From assembly GCF_027925445.1 (NCBI RefSeq), contig NZ_AP027149.1, positions 4,228,501 to 4,292,500 of the forward strand: 64,000 nt of DNA. The letters run 5' to 3'. Made by a program: the position numbers and the translations under genes. Below, in pieces: positions 25,571 through 35,138 of the stretch. A model generated the notes under the pieces. The model was not told the DNA's origin. It saw nothing but the letters and a program-made list of their open reading frames with translations, and did no database searches. Every line of letters begins with the position of its first letter. Positions within the stretch are counted from its first letter, which is position 1. Source of the DNA: Methylocystis bryophila (GTDB lineage Bacteria > Pseudomonadota > Alphaproteobacteria > Rhizobiales > Beijerinckiaceae).

Positions 25571-27246
25571 ATATTCGGATAGTTCGGCCCGCCGCCGCCC
25601 TCGGGCGGCGCCCAGGTGATGTTTTGCGCCGGGTCCTTGATGTCGCAGGTTTTGCAATGCACGCAATTCTGCGCGTTGATCACGAAGCGCGGGTCACTTT
25701 TCGCCGCCTCGTCGGCGTAGACCACCTCATAGACTCCCGCCGGGCAATAAAGCCGGGCCGGCTCCCCGTAGCGAGGAAGATTGTCGTGGATCGGAACAGC
25801 CGGATCCCTGAGCTTGAGATGACAGGGCTGGTCCTCCTCGTGATTCGTGTTCGAGACGAAGACGGAGGAGAGCTTGTCGAAGGCGATTTTTCCCGAAAGC
25901 TTCGGATAGGTCTTGGGCGCCACTTCGGAAATCGGCTTCAGCGACGCGTAGTCGGGCTTTCCGTGCGGCAAGGTGCCGAAGACGGAGAAGCCGAAAAGCT
26001 CGTTCGTCCACATGTCGAAGCCGCCAAGCAGCACGCCGACATAGAGCCCATATTTCGAGAGGAGCGGCTTGACGTTGCGCACCAGCTTCAGATCGCGGCC
26101 GATGTCGGAAGCGCGCCAGGACGAGTCATATTCGCCGAGCTCGTCCTGCGCACGGCCCGCCTTCAGCGCCTTTTCCAAATGCTCGGCGGCGAGCATCCCC
26201 GAGAGCATCGCATTGTGCGAGCCCTTCACACGCGGGAGGTTCATGAAGCCCGCGGCGCAACCGATCAGCGCGCCTCCAGGGAAGACGAGCTTCGGCACGC
26301 TTTGCCAGCCGCCCTCGGTCAATGCGCGCGCGCCATAGGAAATGCGCTCGCCGCCTTCGAGCTGCTTGGCGATCAAGGGATGCGTCTTGAAGCGTTGGAA
26401 CTCGTCGAAGGGGGAGAGCGTCGGATCGTCGTAGTTCAAATGGATGACGAAGCCGATCGAGACGAGGTCGTCGTCGAAGTGATAGAGGAAGGAGCCGCCG
26501 CCCGTGCGGCTGTCGAGCGGCCAGCCGAAGGTGTGCATCACGGCGCCGGCGCGATGCTTCTCCTTGGGGATGCGCCAAAGCTCTTTCAGGCCGATGCCGA
26601 ATTTCTGCGGCTCGCTATTCTTGTCGAGCCCGAATTTGGCGATGAGCTGCTTCGAGAGCGACCCGCGCGCGCCTTCGGCGAACAGCGTGTAACGCCCGCG
26701 CAGCTCCATGCCGCGCGTGAAACTCTCCTTGTGATGGCCGTCCTTGGCGACGCCCATGTCGCCGGTCGCGACGCCCAGCACCTCGCCCTTGTCGCCATAG
26801 AGAATTTCGGCGCCGGCGAAGCCCGGATAGATCTCGACGCCGAGACCTTCGGCCTCCTGGGCGAGAAAGCGCACGACATTGCCGAGCGAGCCCACGAACT
26901 TGCCGTGATTGCTCATGAGCTTGGGGTTGATGACATGCGGCAGCGGCGTCGCGCCCGTCTCGCTCAAGAGAAAGATTTCGTCGGACGTCACTTGCGTGGA
27001 GATCGGATGATCGGCGCGCTCGCGCCAGCCCGGCAGCAGGCGATCCAGCGCGATCGGATCAATCACGGCGCCCGATAAGATATGCGCGCCGGGCTCCGAG
27101 CCCTTCTCGATCACGACGACCGAGAGGTTCTCATCGAGCTGCTTCAGGCGAATGGCGGCGCAAAGGCCCGCGGGTCCGGCGCCCACGATGACGACGTCGT
27201 AATCCATTGCTTCGCGCGGCGGCAATTCGTCCTGTTCCGATTCCAT
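25567..27246 (-). CDS. Electron transfer flavoprotein-ubiquinone oxidoreductase
   Basis: An inner-membrane-associated enzyme that moves electrons from ETF to the quinone pool. 559 residues: an FAD-binding N-terminus (YDVVIVGAGPAGLCAAIRLK), a central substrate/membrane domain, and a C-terminal 4Fe-4S cluster with Cys in LYCPAGVYE and NCVHCKTCDIKDP. GGGGAG lies 4 bases before the ATG at 27246. No etfAB genes are nearby. Confidence 0.96.
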   Translation of the reverse strand: MESEQDELPPREAMDYDVVIVGAGPAGLCAAIRLKQLDENLSVVVIEKGSEPGAHILSGAVIDPIALDRLLPGWRERADHPISTQVTSDEIFLLSETGATPLPHVINPKLMSNHGKFVGSLGNVVRFLAQEAEGLGVEIYPGFAGAEILYGDKGEVLGVATGDMGVAKDGHHKESFTRGMELRGRYTLFAEGARGSLSKQLIAKFGLDKNSEPQKFGIGLKELWRIPKEKHRAGAVMHTFGWPLDSRTGGGSFLYHFDDDLVSIGFVIHLNYDDPTLSPFDEFQRFKTHPLIAKQLEGGERISYGARALTEGGWQSVPKLVFPGGALIGCAAGFMNLPRVKGSHNAMLSGMLAAEHLEKALKAGRAQDELGEYDSSWRASDIGRDLKLVRNVKPLLSKYGLYVGVLLGGFDMWTNELFGFSVFGTLPHGKPDYASLKPISEVAPKTYPKLSGKIAFDKLSSVFVSNTNHEEDQPCHLKLRDPAVPIHDNLPRYGEPARLYCPAGVYEVVYADEAAKSDPRFVINAQNCVHCKTCDIKDPAQNITWAPPEGGGGPNYPNM

Positions 27247-27342
27247 GCTTCTCCCCTTCGCGGCGGCCGGGCGATCCGCTGCGCTTTGGCGTCTTTGAGC
27301 GGCACCTTATAGGCTTTGCCGCGCGTTGCAAAAGTGGCGGCG

Positions 27343-27750
27343 CTACTTCCGCTCGCTGCTATGGTCGATGATCTCTTCCTCTAACGTGCGCGTCGCAGGG
27401 TTGTAGGTGACGTTGACCCTGATGTTGTCCTGCTTCAGCTCCAGCGCATAATCATGCTTGCCGTTCGCTGCGAACAGCTCCGCCTCGAGGCGGCTCATTT
27501 GCTTGGCGTTTTCGTATCCCATCATCGGATCGAACGGCAAGCCGTCCACGTAGAATACGGGATAGACCCGATGGTTGAGGAGATCGACCTTCGTCAGTTT
27601 TATTTTCCATTTGGAAAAAACGTCTTTCGTCGGGTGACGCCAATTGGCGATATCGTCGACGGTGACAACATCATCCGCACTTAATACAGTGCATGTCAGA
27701 GCAATAATTAGGCCCAAGCCAGCAGCAAACCTTCGCCCCATCCGTCGCAC
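27343..27750 (-). CDS. Exported hypothetical protein
   Basis: A 135-residue protein with signal peptide FAAGLGLIIALTCTVLSA. The mature part has KVDLLNHRVYPVFYVDGLPF and ends RTLEEEIIDHSSERK. No Cys remain after the signal. I do not recognise the family. It is followed (in its direction) by the ETF-QO gene with a 96-base gap. Confidence 0.6.
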   Translation of the reverse strand: MRRMGRRFAAGLGLIIALTCTVLSADDVVTVDDIANWRHPTKDVFSKWKIKLTKVDLLNHRVYPVFYVDGLPFDPMMGYENAKQMSRLEAELFAANGKHDYALELKQDNIRVNVTYNPATRTLEEEIIDHSSERK

Positions 27751-27857
27751 CCTTCCCTACTCCCGAAGATCGCGGCGAAGGCGCCCGCCGCATGCCCGAT
27801 CACACGGTGACGCGTGCGGGAGCGGGCCAATCTTAGGGCGTTGGACCCGGTGGCCCA

Positions 27858-28430
27858 TTAGTTCAGCACGACGACTTTGGTTCCGACCTTCACCCGTCCA
27901 TAGAGATCGACGACATCACGATTTGTCATGCGAATGCACCCCGATGAAACGGCGGCGCCAATCGTGTCGGGCTCATTGGAGCCATGAATTCGGTATTCGC
28001 TCGAGCCCAGATAAAGCGCGCGGGCGCCGAGCGGATTTTCCATTCCTCCGGCCATGTGCCGCGGCAGATCCGGTCGTCTTTTGAGCATTTGCGGCGGCGG
28101 GCTCCAATCCGGCCACTCACGCTTGGCCGAAATCGTCTTCGTGCCCGACCAGGTAAAACCCTCGCGGCCAACGCCGACGCCGTATTCGATCGCGTGGCCG
28201 TCGCCAAGCACATAGTACAGCCGACGCTCCTTGGTCGAGACGACAACAGTGCCTTTTTTGTATTCAGGGTGCTTCCACCGCACGACCTGAGCCGGGATCG
28301 CTTGCTCGCGGAAAAGATTGACGAAATCGGCGAGCGCGCCGCGATCGAAAGGACTCCCCAGCGCTTGCGCGGGAAGGACAAGGCTGAGGGCCACCAAACC
28401 CCCGCAAAGCCAAGCATGCTGACGAATCAT
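27858..28430 (-). CDS. L,D-transpeptidase (YkuD domain)
   Basis: A periplasmic peptidoglycan cross-linking enzyme of 190 residues. Signal peptide residues 1-25 (VALSLVLPAQALG). The YkuD core shows STKERRLYYVLGDGHAIEYG, the motif HG with His149 (YRIHGSN), and the catalytic Cys165 in SSGCIRMTNRDV. ATG at 28430 has GGGAGAGG upstream; the longer frame from 28568 lacks this. Probably makes 3-3 cross-links or anchors proteins to the wall. Confidence 0.93.
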   Translation of the reverse strand: MIRQHAWLCGGLVALSLVLPAQALGSPFDRGALADFVNLFREQAIPAQVVRWKHPEYKKGTVVVSTKERRLYYVLGDGHAIEYGVGVGREGFTWSGTKTISAKREWPDWSPPPQMLKRRPDLPRHMAGGMENPLGARALYLGSSEYRIHGSNEPDTIGAAVSSGCIRMTNRDVVDLYGRVKVGTKVVVLN

Positions 28431-28698
28431 TTTCAGACCTCTCCCGGCGCTTTCGAAGACTTGTGCGAGCGCCGACGGGGCGGAACTTTCGTTAACGAAT
28501 GCGGCAGGAATCCGGCGCCCGCCACGAGTGACGTTACGGTGGAGACTGACAGAAAATGGGCGTGTCAAGGCAGAGCTGGAGCCCTAACTAAGTCCCAGCG
28601 ACGCAGGATGTGTCTCAAGCCGGGTTCTTCTCCCGCTCTGCTCGCCAAGGGTCCGCGCGGCGGTGGGCTCCTTTTACGCTCAGGCGCAGGAGTCGATC

Positions 28699-29913
28699 AT
28701 GGACGAAATCAATCCCAGCAATCTGATCGCCGTCGCCGTCGCCATGGTGATCGCTGCGGGAATTCCGGCTTTGCTGCCGCGCCTGCCGCTGCCGGCCGTC
28801 GTGTTGGAGATCGTGCTCGGCGCCGTGGTCGGGCCGCAGGTTCTTGGACTCGTCCATCCCGGCGCAAGGCTGAACTTCCTGGCGGACTTCCTCGGTCTCG
28901 GCATGCTGTTCCTCATGGCCGGCTTCGAGACCGACCCAAAAGTGCTCCGAGGCCGCCCGATTCGTAACGCTTTGTTCGGGTGGGCCATGACCGCGGTTAT
29001 CGCGTTCGGCGCGGCCATGTTGCTCAACATGTTAGGGCTCGCGAGCGCCCCTCTCTACACAGGGCTCGCGCTCACCACCACGACGATCGGCACGCTTCTG
29101 CCCATGCTGCGCGATTCCGGCCTTTTGGCTCCGCCTTATGGACCGATGGTGCTGGCCGCCGGCGCCATCGGCGAGGTCGGCCCGGTCATCGCGCTGTCGC
29201 TCATACAGGCCAAGGACCGCGCCCCCGAACAGGCGCTGATCATGATCGTTTTCGCCGCCCTTGCGGCCGGAGCTGTCGTCCTGGCCCAGCGGGCGAGCCG
29301 CAGCTCCTTCGAGGGAATTGTGACGCGAACCATGACGACGTCCAGCCAGCTTCCCGTGCGCCTGGCGATGTGCGCCCTCATCCTTCTGGGCGTGTTGTCC
29401 GAACAGCTGCAAATTGAAGTGGTCGTCGGCGCCTTTATCGCAGGGGCTCTGACCCGAGCCGCGCTCGAGCGTCAGCATGACGAAGCCATGAAGGCGCGCC
29501 TGGACGGCGCGGGTTCCGCTTTCCTGATTCCGATCTTTTTCGTGACCTCTGGCGTGCGCCTGGATGTCGCCTCGCTCGTTTCCAGCCCGATCGCCTTGAC
29601 GATGGCGGCGGTCTACGCCCTTTTGATGCTGGTGGCGCGCGGCGCGCCGGCTCTCCTGCTCTACGGCGCCGATTTGTCTCTCCGGCAGCGCGTGGGGCTA
29701 GCGCTTCATTCTGGCACACAGCTTCCACTGGTGGTGGCTATCACCGCTATAGCTGTTCGACACGGCGCGATGTCGAGCGCGCAGGGGGCCGTCCTGGTTG
29801 GCGGCGGAATTCTCTCGACGATCCTCTTCCCGCAGCTGGCCAAGCTATTCTTGGAGGCGGAACCCGCCCCACAGCCTGTCAAGGCAAGGGGCCGCTGGGC
29901 GTTTTGGGTCTGA
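28699..29913 (+). CDS. Cation:proton antiporter (CPA2/KefB-like)
   Basis: A 404-residue inner-membrane antiporter with about 12 hydrophobic segments. Typical features are PAVVLEIVLGAVVGPQVLGL, GMLFLMAGFETDP, and FIPIFFVTSGVRLD-like residues near the end (here FLIPIFFVTSGVRLD). No TrkA-N domain follows, so it is the short Na+/H+ or K+/H+ type. AGGAG sits 8 bases before the ATG at 28699. The transported ion cannot be told from sequence. Confidence 0.88.
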   Translation: MDEINPSNLIAVAVAMVIAAGIPALLPRLPLPAVVLEIVLGAVVGPQVLGLVHPGARLNFLADFLGLGMLFLMAGFETDPKVLRGRPIRNALFGWAMTAVIAFGAAMLLNMLGLASAPLYTGLALTTTTIGTLLPMLRDSGLLAPPYGPMVLAAGAIGEVGPVIALSLIQAKDRAPEQALIMIVFAALAAGAVVLAQRASRSSFEGIVTRTMTTSSQLPVRLAMCALILLGVLSEQLQIEVVVGAFIAGALTRAALERQHDEAMKARLDGAGSAFLIPIFFVTSGVRLDVASLVSSPIALTMAAVYALLMLVARGAPALLLYGADLSLRQRVGLALHSGTQLPLVVAITAIAVRHGAMSSAQGAVLVGGGILSTILFPQLAKLFLEAEPAPQPVKARGRWAFWV

Positions 29914-29969
29914 TCAGCTCGGTTGAAGCTCCTGCGAGCGAACAGGATGTCGAACGTCAAGGCCGCAAT

Positions 29970-30854
29970 TCAGATCACATAGCTGAACGAGTCATAAGCG
30001 ATGTCGCTCAGCAGCTGATCCATATCGCGCGCGGGCTCGCCGCAGCCCGCGGCGCCGACGATCTTGGCCGGCACGCCGGCGACCGTCACATTGCGCGGCA
30101 CGTCTTGCAGCACGACCGAGCCGGCGGCGACGCGGGAGCAGCGGCCGATCTCGATGTTGCCGAGGATTTTCGCGCCGGCGCCGATCAGCACGCCGTCCCT
30201 CACCTTGGGATGCCGGTCGCCGGAGACCTTGCCGGTTCCACCTAGCGTCACCCCCTGCATGAGCGAGACATTGCGGCCGACCGCCGCCGTCTCGCCGATG
30301 ACGAGCCCCGTCGCATGATCGAGAAACACCCCTTCGCCAAAAGGCGCCGCCGGGTGAATGTCGGTCTGGAAGACCTCCGACGAGCGGCTCTGCAGATAAA
30401 GGGCGAGATCGCGCCGGCCGTTTCGCCACAGCCAATTGGCGAGCCGATGCGCCTCTATCGCATGAAACCCCTTAAAATGCAGAAAGGGTTCGAGGAGCCG
30501 CACGCAAGCCGGATCGCGCTCGACGATCGCCGTGAGGTCCGCTCGAAAGGCCGAGAGGAGCGCGGGTTCGGCGAAGATCGCGCCGCAATAGGCGTCGGCG
30601 AGCAGCTCCGCCGGCGCCGCCGGCGTCCCGAGGCGCGCGGCGATCCGCCGAACCAGGGCTTCCCCGAAGCTCTGGCGATTGAGCACGGCGCCGGTCAGAA
30701 ACCCCGAAAGCGCCGGCTCCAGCGCCATCGCCGCTCTGGCCTCGTCGCGCAAATGGCGCCACAAAGCGTCACGCCCGGCGCAAATTTCGCTTAGCGTCGC
30801 GCGCGCGTCGGAAGACGCCGCGTCGGACCGAAAATTTGCGCTGATTCTGTTCAT
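29970..30854 (-). CDS. cysE: Serine O-acetyltransferase
   Basis: Acetylates serine with acetyl-CoA to O-acetylserine, the entry step to cysteine. About 294 residues: an N-terminal helical domain (LWRHLRDEARAAM ... LTGAVLNRQSFGEALVRRIA), then left-handed beta-helix hexapeptide repeats with DIHPAAPFGEGVFLDHATG, GVTLGGTGK and GAGAKILGNIEIG. The ATG at 30854 matches the family N-terminus; an upstream frame to 30956 seems non-coding. It is divergent from sufE, another sulfur gene. Confidence 0.94.
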   Translation of the reverse strand: MNRISANFRSDAASSDARATLSEICAGRDALWRHLRDEARAAMALEPALSGFLTGAVLNRQSFGEALVRRIAARLGTPAAPAELLADAYCGAIFAEPALLSAFRADLTAIVERDPACVRLLEPFLHFKGFHAIEAHRLANWLWRNGRRDLALYLQSRSSEVFQTDIHPAAPFGEGVFLDHATGLVIGETAAVGRNVSLMQGVTLGGTGKVSGDRHPKVRDGVLIGAGAKILGNIEIGRCSRVAAGSVVLQDVPRNVTVAGVPAKIVGAAGCGEPARDMDQLLSDIAYDSFSYVI

Positions 30855-31117
30855 GTCGCTCGCGCCGTTTCGCCGCCTGCCCTCCCGCAGCGCGGCAAGA
30901 CTACCTATCATATAGCGCGGGGACGGGCGTGGAAGGGCGTCGGCGGGGAGGGTCATCGTGTAAACGGATGATGGGCGTAAGTCCCTCCCCTGGAGGGCGA
31001 AGCGCGACGGTCGGGGTGAAAATCTTCGCCTTGATCCTGCCCCAGAGGATGCGGCCTTTCCGCTCGGCCGCGGCCATGCGAGAAAGGCCGGGCAGCGGAC
31101 TTTAACTGGAAGCGAGA

Positions 31118-31534
31118 ATGGATATCGAGGAGATCATCGGCAATTTCGAGCTGCTCGACGAGTGGGACGACCGCTATCGCTATTTGATCGAGCTCGGCCG
31201 CACGTTGGAGCCGCTGCCGCAGGAGGCATACAGCGACGCAAACAAGGTCCGCGGCTGCGCGAGCCAGGTCTGGCTCGAGACGCGGCCCGGAGCCGGCCCC
31301 GCGGGCGAGCCCGTGATTCTCTATCGCGGCGACAGCGACGCGCATATCGTCAAGGGTCTCGTCGCGCTGGCGCTCGCGCTCTTCTCGGGGCGCGCGCCGC
31401 AGACGATCATCGAGACAGACCCGCAGCCGGTCTTCGCGAAGCTCGGCCTCGCGCAGCATCTGACGCCGCAGCGCGCCAACGGTCTCCGGGCCATGGTCGA
31501 CCGGATCAAAAATGAAGCCCGAACTCTTGCCTAG
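31118..31534 (+). CDS. sufE: SufE family cysteine desulfurase activator
   Basis: SufE takes persulfide sulfur from SufS for Fe-S cluster assembly. 138 residues: EEIIGNFELLDEWDDRYRYL near the start, then KVRGCASQVWL with the acceptor Cys48, and LVALALALFSGRAP. The remaining suf genes are not in the window. Divergent from cysE, about 260 bases away. Confidence 0.94.
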   Translation: MDIEEIIGNFELLDEWDDRYRYLIELGRTLEPLPQEAYSDANKVRGCASQVWLETRPGAGPAGEPVILYRGDSDAHIVKGLVALALALFSGRAPQTIIETDPQPVFAKLGLAQHLTPQRANGLRAMVDRIKNEARTLA

Positions 31535-31570
31535 CGGCTCACAGCATGAACCATTCTAAGGTCTGAAACA

Positions 31571-31798
31571 CCGTCATGGCCGGGCTTGTCCCGGCCACCC
31601 ACGCCGGCCAGACGCCGCGGAGTCGGAAAGCGGCGAAATTCGTCTCTCCGCAAAGATCCTGCCGGGGACGAGGTTCCAGCTAAACCGATAACCTCGGGTG
31701 GAACGTGGAGTTTACCGGACCTCGTCATATTCGCCAGAATCTCGTAGAAAGCCTCAATGTCTCTGCGTGGATGGCCGGGACAAGCCCGGCCATGACGG
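31571..31798. repeat. 27-base inverted-repeat pair enclosing 174 bases
   Basis: CCGTCATGGCCGGGCTTGTC continues to CCGGCCA (31571-31597) and its exact reverse complement is at 31772-31798; partial pairing extends further inward. Each arm is itself palindromic (GGCCGGG-CTTGT-CCCGGCC). Such repeats are common in Rhizobiales. The enclosed DNA holds no gene I can support. Confidence 0.8.
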
Positions 31799-31838
31799 GG
31801 TCAGTGAAGTGCGATTCCCAAAGGCAGAGCGCGAGACC

Positions 31839-34142
31839 ATGCCAGGGGAAACCGGCCGCGTGAAGAAAACGAAGCGGAGCGCCGCGTCCTCCTCCCTGCC
31901 GACCCGCGAGGAGATTCTGGCCTTTTTGGCGCGCGAGGAGCAGGCGATGCGCGAATCCGGCCACGCCGCCAAGCTCGGCAAGCGCGAGATCGCGCGCGCC
32001 TTCTCGATCAAGGGCGCGGACCGGATCGAGCTCAAGCGCCTCATCGCCGGCCTCGTCGAGGAGGGCAAGCTCGAGCGGGGTCGCGGCGCCAGACCCAAAC
32101 GCGGCGCGCTGCCGCCTGTCGCTCTCGTCGACATCGTCGGGCGCGATCCCGATGGGGAACTCGTCGCCGTTCCCGTCGACTGGGACGAGACGGTTCATGG
32201 CGCGCCGCCCCGCATCCGGATCGAGGCCCCGCGGCGGGCGAGGCCGGGCGAGCCGCTCGGAGGCGTCGGCGAGCGAGCGCTCGTGCGCGCCTCGCGCGAT
32301 TTCGACGCCGGCCCCAACGAGCCCGCCTTCGTCGGCCGCGTCATCAAGCTTTTGACGCGCGAGCGGCGCCGGCAAATCGGCGTTTTGCGGATCGCCGAGA
32401 ATGGCGCGGCGCGCATCGAGCCGGTCGACAAGAAGCAGGCGGGACGGGAAGTGACTGTCCTGCGGGACGACTGCGGCGACGCCGAAGACGGCGAGCTCGT
32501 CGCCTTCGATCTCCTGCCGAGAGCGCGCCATGGCGGGCATTTGGGCCGCGTGCGCGAGAAGCTCGGGTCGCTCACGAGCGAGAAAGCGGTGAGCCTCATC
32601 GCGCTTCGCGCCCATGACATCCCCGACCTCTTTCGCGCCGAAGCCTTGGCCGAAGCGGCCAAGGCGCGGCCCGCGAAGCTCGACTCGCATCGCGAGGACT
32701 GGCGCGACCTCCCCTTCGTGACGATCGATCCCCCCGACGCCAAAGATCATGACGACGCCGTGCATGCGACGCCGGACACTTCCCCGGACAATCCCGACGG
32801 CTTTGTGGTGAGCGTCGCGATCGCCGATGTCGCCTATTACGTTCACGCCCATTCGCCGCTCGACCGCGACGCTCTCGAGCGCGGTAATTCGGTCTATTTC
32901 CCCGACCGCGTCGTCCCCATGCTGCCCGAGCGCATCTCGAACGATCTCTGCTCGCTGCGCGCGGAGGAGGACCGGCCGGCGCTCGCCGTGCGGCTGCGCC
33001 TCGACCCGAAAGGCCGCAAGCTCGGCCATCGTTTTCACCGGGTCATGATCCGGTCGGCGGCGAAGCTCAATTACGCCCAGGCCCAGGCCGCGATCGACGG
33101 CAGGCCGGACGAGACGACGGCTCCCCTGCTCGAGCGCGCGCTGCGGCCGCTCTGGGCGGCCTATGAATGCGCAAGGCATGCGCGCAAGGCGCGCGCGCCG
33201 CTCGATCTCGACCTGCCCGAGCGCAAGATCCTGCTCAAGCCCGACGGCAGCTTCGACCGCGTCGTGATCCCGGAGCGGCTGGAGGCGCATCGGCTCATCG
33301 AGGAGTTCATGATCCTCGCCAATGTGGCCGCCGCCGAGACGCTCGAGGAAAACCGGCAGAAGCTCATCTATCGCGCGCATGACGAGCCGACGCGCGAAAA
33401 GCTCGCCGCGCTTTCCGAGTTTCTGTCGACGATCGGGGTCAAATTCGCCAAGGGCCAGACCGTCCGCGCCTCGAATTTCAACGCGGTCCTCGCCCGCGTG
33501 AAGGGTCATGCGCAGGAGAATCTCGTCAATGAGATCGTGTTGCGCACGCAAGCGCAGGCCGAATACACGCATGAGAATTACGGGCATTTCGGCCTCAATC
33601 TGCGCCGTTATGCGCATTTCACCTCGCCGATCCGCCGCTACGCCGATCTGGTTGTGCATCGCGCGCTGATCCGGGCGCTCGGTCTTGGGCCCGGGGCCAT
33701 GCCGGAGACGAGCGCGAGCGAGCTCGCCGAGATCGCCGCGCGCATATCGGCGGCCGAGCGCCGCGCCATGGCGGCCGAGCGCGAGACGGTCGACAGGCTG
33801 ATCGCCGCGCATCTCGCCGACCGGCTCGGCGCTATCTTTTCCGCGCGCATTTCGGGCGTCACCCGATCTGGGCTCTTCGTGCGGCTCGTCGAGACCGGCG
33901 CCGACGGCTTCGTGCCCATTTCGACGCTCGGCCGCGACCATTTTGCCTATGACGAGGCGCGCCATAGCCTGACGTCAAAGGGTTCAGGGGAGAGTTATCG
34001 CCTTGCGGACACGTTAGAGGTGCGGCTCATCGAGGTCGCGCCGGTCGCCGGAGCGCTCCGATTCGAACCGGCGCAGACGCAAGCCGCGCCGGGCGCAAGA
34101 CGCATTTCGAGGCCGGGCGCGCGGTCTCGACGTCGGAGTTAA
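31839..34142 (+). CDS. rnr: Ribonuclease R
   Basis: A processive 3'-5' exoribonuclease that degrades structured RNA. 767 residues: an N-terminal winged-helix region (TREEILAFLAREEQAM ... KREIARAFSIKG), cold-shock-type domains, the RNB catalytic core with DPPDAKDHDDAVHA carrying the metal-binding aspartates, FTSPIRRYADLVVHRALI, a C-terminal S1 domain (GVTRSGLFVRLVETGADGFV), and a basic tail. The ATG at 31839 is chosen; the frame upstream reads through a palindromic repeat and is not believable protein. Confidence 0.95.
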   Translation: MPGETGRVKKTKRSAASSSLPTREEILAFLAREEQAMRESGHAAKLGKREIARAFSIKGADRIELKRLIAGLVEEGKLERGRGARPKRGALPPVALVDIVGRDPDGELVAVPVDWDETVHGAPPRIRIEAPRRARPGEPLGGVGERALVRASRDFDAGPNEPAFVGRVIKLLTRERRRQIGVLRIAENGAARIEPVDKKQAGREVTVLRDDCGDAEDGELVAFDLLPRARHGGHLGRVREKLGSLTSEKAVSLIALRAHDIPDLFRAEALAEAAKARPAKLDSHREDWRDLPFVTIDPPDAKDHDDAVHATPDTSPDNPDGFVVSVAIADVAYYVHAHSPLDRDALERGNSVYFPDRVVPMLPERISNDLCSLRAEEDRPALAVRLRLDPKGRKLGHRFHRVMIRSAAKLNYAQAQAAIDGRPDETTAPLLERALRPLWAAYECARHARKARAPLDLDLPERKILLKPDGSFDRVVIPERLEAHRLIEEFMILANVAAAETLEENRQKLIYRAHDEPTREKLAALSEFLSTIGVKFAKGQTVRASNFNAVLARVKGHAQENLVNEIVLRTQAQAEYTHENYGHFGLNLRRYAHFTSPIRRYADLVVHRALIRALGLGPGAMPETSASELAEIAARISAAERRAMAAERETVDRLIAAHLADRLGAIFSARISGVTRSGLFVRLVETGADGFVPISTLGRDHFAYDEARHSLTSKGSGESYRLADTLEVRLIEVAPVAGALRFEPAQTQAAPGARRISRPGARSRRRS

Positions 34143-34247
34143 GGAGCTGCGCGACGAACGGACGCCCCGGCGCCCGTGGCCAAAATCGGGCGAAGCGGGG
34201 CTTGTGCCGGCAAATGGCGACCGGGCCGTTTCACCGGCCGAAAAAAT

Positions 34248-34372
34248 GCGCTAGAGCGAGTTCAGCAAAAGTTGATAGACTTTTGTGATCGGAACTCGCC
34301 CCAGCTTTATGATCTGGCGGGTTTTCTCATCGCTCGAGCGATTCCGTTCGAGCGGAAAGCGCGCTGAAATAG
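34248..34372. repeat. Palindromic repeat cluster before cvpA
   Basis: Contains GCTAGAGCGAGTTC ... GGAACTCGCC around an inner AAAAGTTGATAGACTTTT hairpin, and a second hairpin CGCTCGAGCGATTCCGTTCG. The latter is the same module as at 36752 and 38692. The 326-base gap between rnr and cvpA has no gene. Confidence 0.65.
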
Positions 34373-34468
34373 GCGCTATCCTCGCATGGGGCCGCCAGCC
34401 GGCGCCACGCGGGTTGAAGACTTTCCGGCGCCGCTGGCTCGCGCGGCTGAATCTTGGAGGTTCCGGGG

Positions 34469-35092
34469 ATGCCGTCCTATCTCGACCTGGCAGTGCTGGG
34501 CATTGTACTGTTCTCAGCGCTGCTCGCGACGCTGCGGGGCTTCACGCGCGAGGTGCTTGCCATCGTCGCCTGGGCCGGAGCTGCAGCCGTCGCCTATATC
34601 GAATTCAAGTCGCCGCATTTCCTCGGCTTCATCAAGCCCTACATCAGCAAGGAGGTCGTGGCGCAAGCGGTGGATGCGGCGGCCGTGTTCTTCGTCGCGC
34701 TCTTCCTAATCACGATCGTCACCGTCAAGCTGTCGGACGTGATTCTCGATTCGAAGATTGGCGCGCTGGACCGCACGCTCGGCTTCGTCTTCGGCGCGGC
34801 GCGCGGCTTCCTTATCGCCGTGGTGCTCTTTATTTTCTATGGCTGGCTGGTGCCGGAAAACAACCAGCCGTCTTGGGTAAAGACCGCACGCGGCAAGCCC
34901 GTGCTCGAAGCGATGGGCGACAGCCTGCGCGATATGGTTCCTCAGGACGCCGAGGCTTTCATCAACGAATTGAAGAACAAGAAGAGCATTCCGGCGATGG
35001 AGGAGCCGCCGCCGGAACCCGAGGGTGAAAACGCCAAGCAGGACGAGCCGTCATCGCCGCCGCAGCAGCCGGCTTCGCACAAGACGAGATGA
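34469..35092 (+). CDS. cvpA: CvpA family membrane protein
   Basis: A 207-residue inner-membrane protein with four hydrophobic helices: LDLAVLGIVLFSALLATLRG, EVLAIVAWAGAAAVAYI, AAAVFFVALFLITIVTV and FLIAVVLFIFYGWLV. The hydrophilic tail is rich in Pro/Glu. CvpA-family genes often precede purF, as here (47-base gap). Family members support envelope homeostasis. ATG at 34469 has GGAGG 8 bases upstream. Confidence 0.92.
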   Translation: MPSYLDLAVLGIVLFSALLATLRGFTREVLAIVAWAGAAAVAYIEFKSPHFLGFIKPYISKEVVAQAVDAAAVFFVALFLITIVTVKLSDVILDSKIGALDRTLGFVFGAARGFLIAVVLFIFYGWLVPENNQPSWVKTARGKPVLEAMGDSLRDMVPQDAEAFINELKNKKSIPAMEEPPPEPEGENAKQDEPSSPPQQPASHKTR

Positions 35093-35138
35093 GCAGGAGA
35101 ATGGGGCGTCCAATAAAAATGCGGAGGAGAACCGCCCA

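Noticed and set aside
31698..31838. Upstream extension of rnr starting at 31698
   Set aside because: The added residues (VDGRDKPGHDGVS) come from reading a palindromic repeat; the ATG at 31839 fits the family N-terminus.
31725..33965. Very long minus-strand frame (about 746 codons) opposite rnr
   Set aside because: Antisense shadow of ribonuclease R; no ribosome-binding site or family resemblance.
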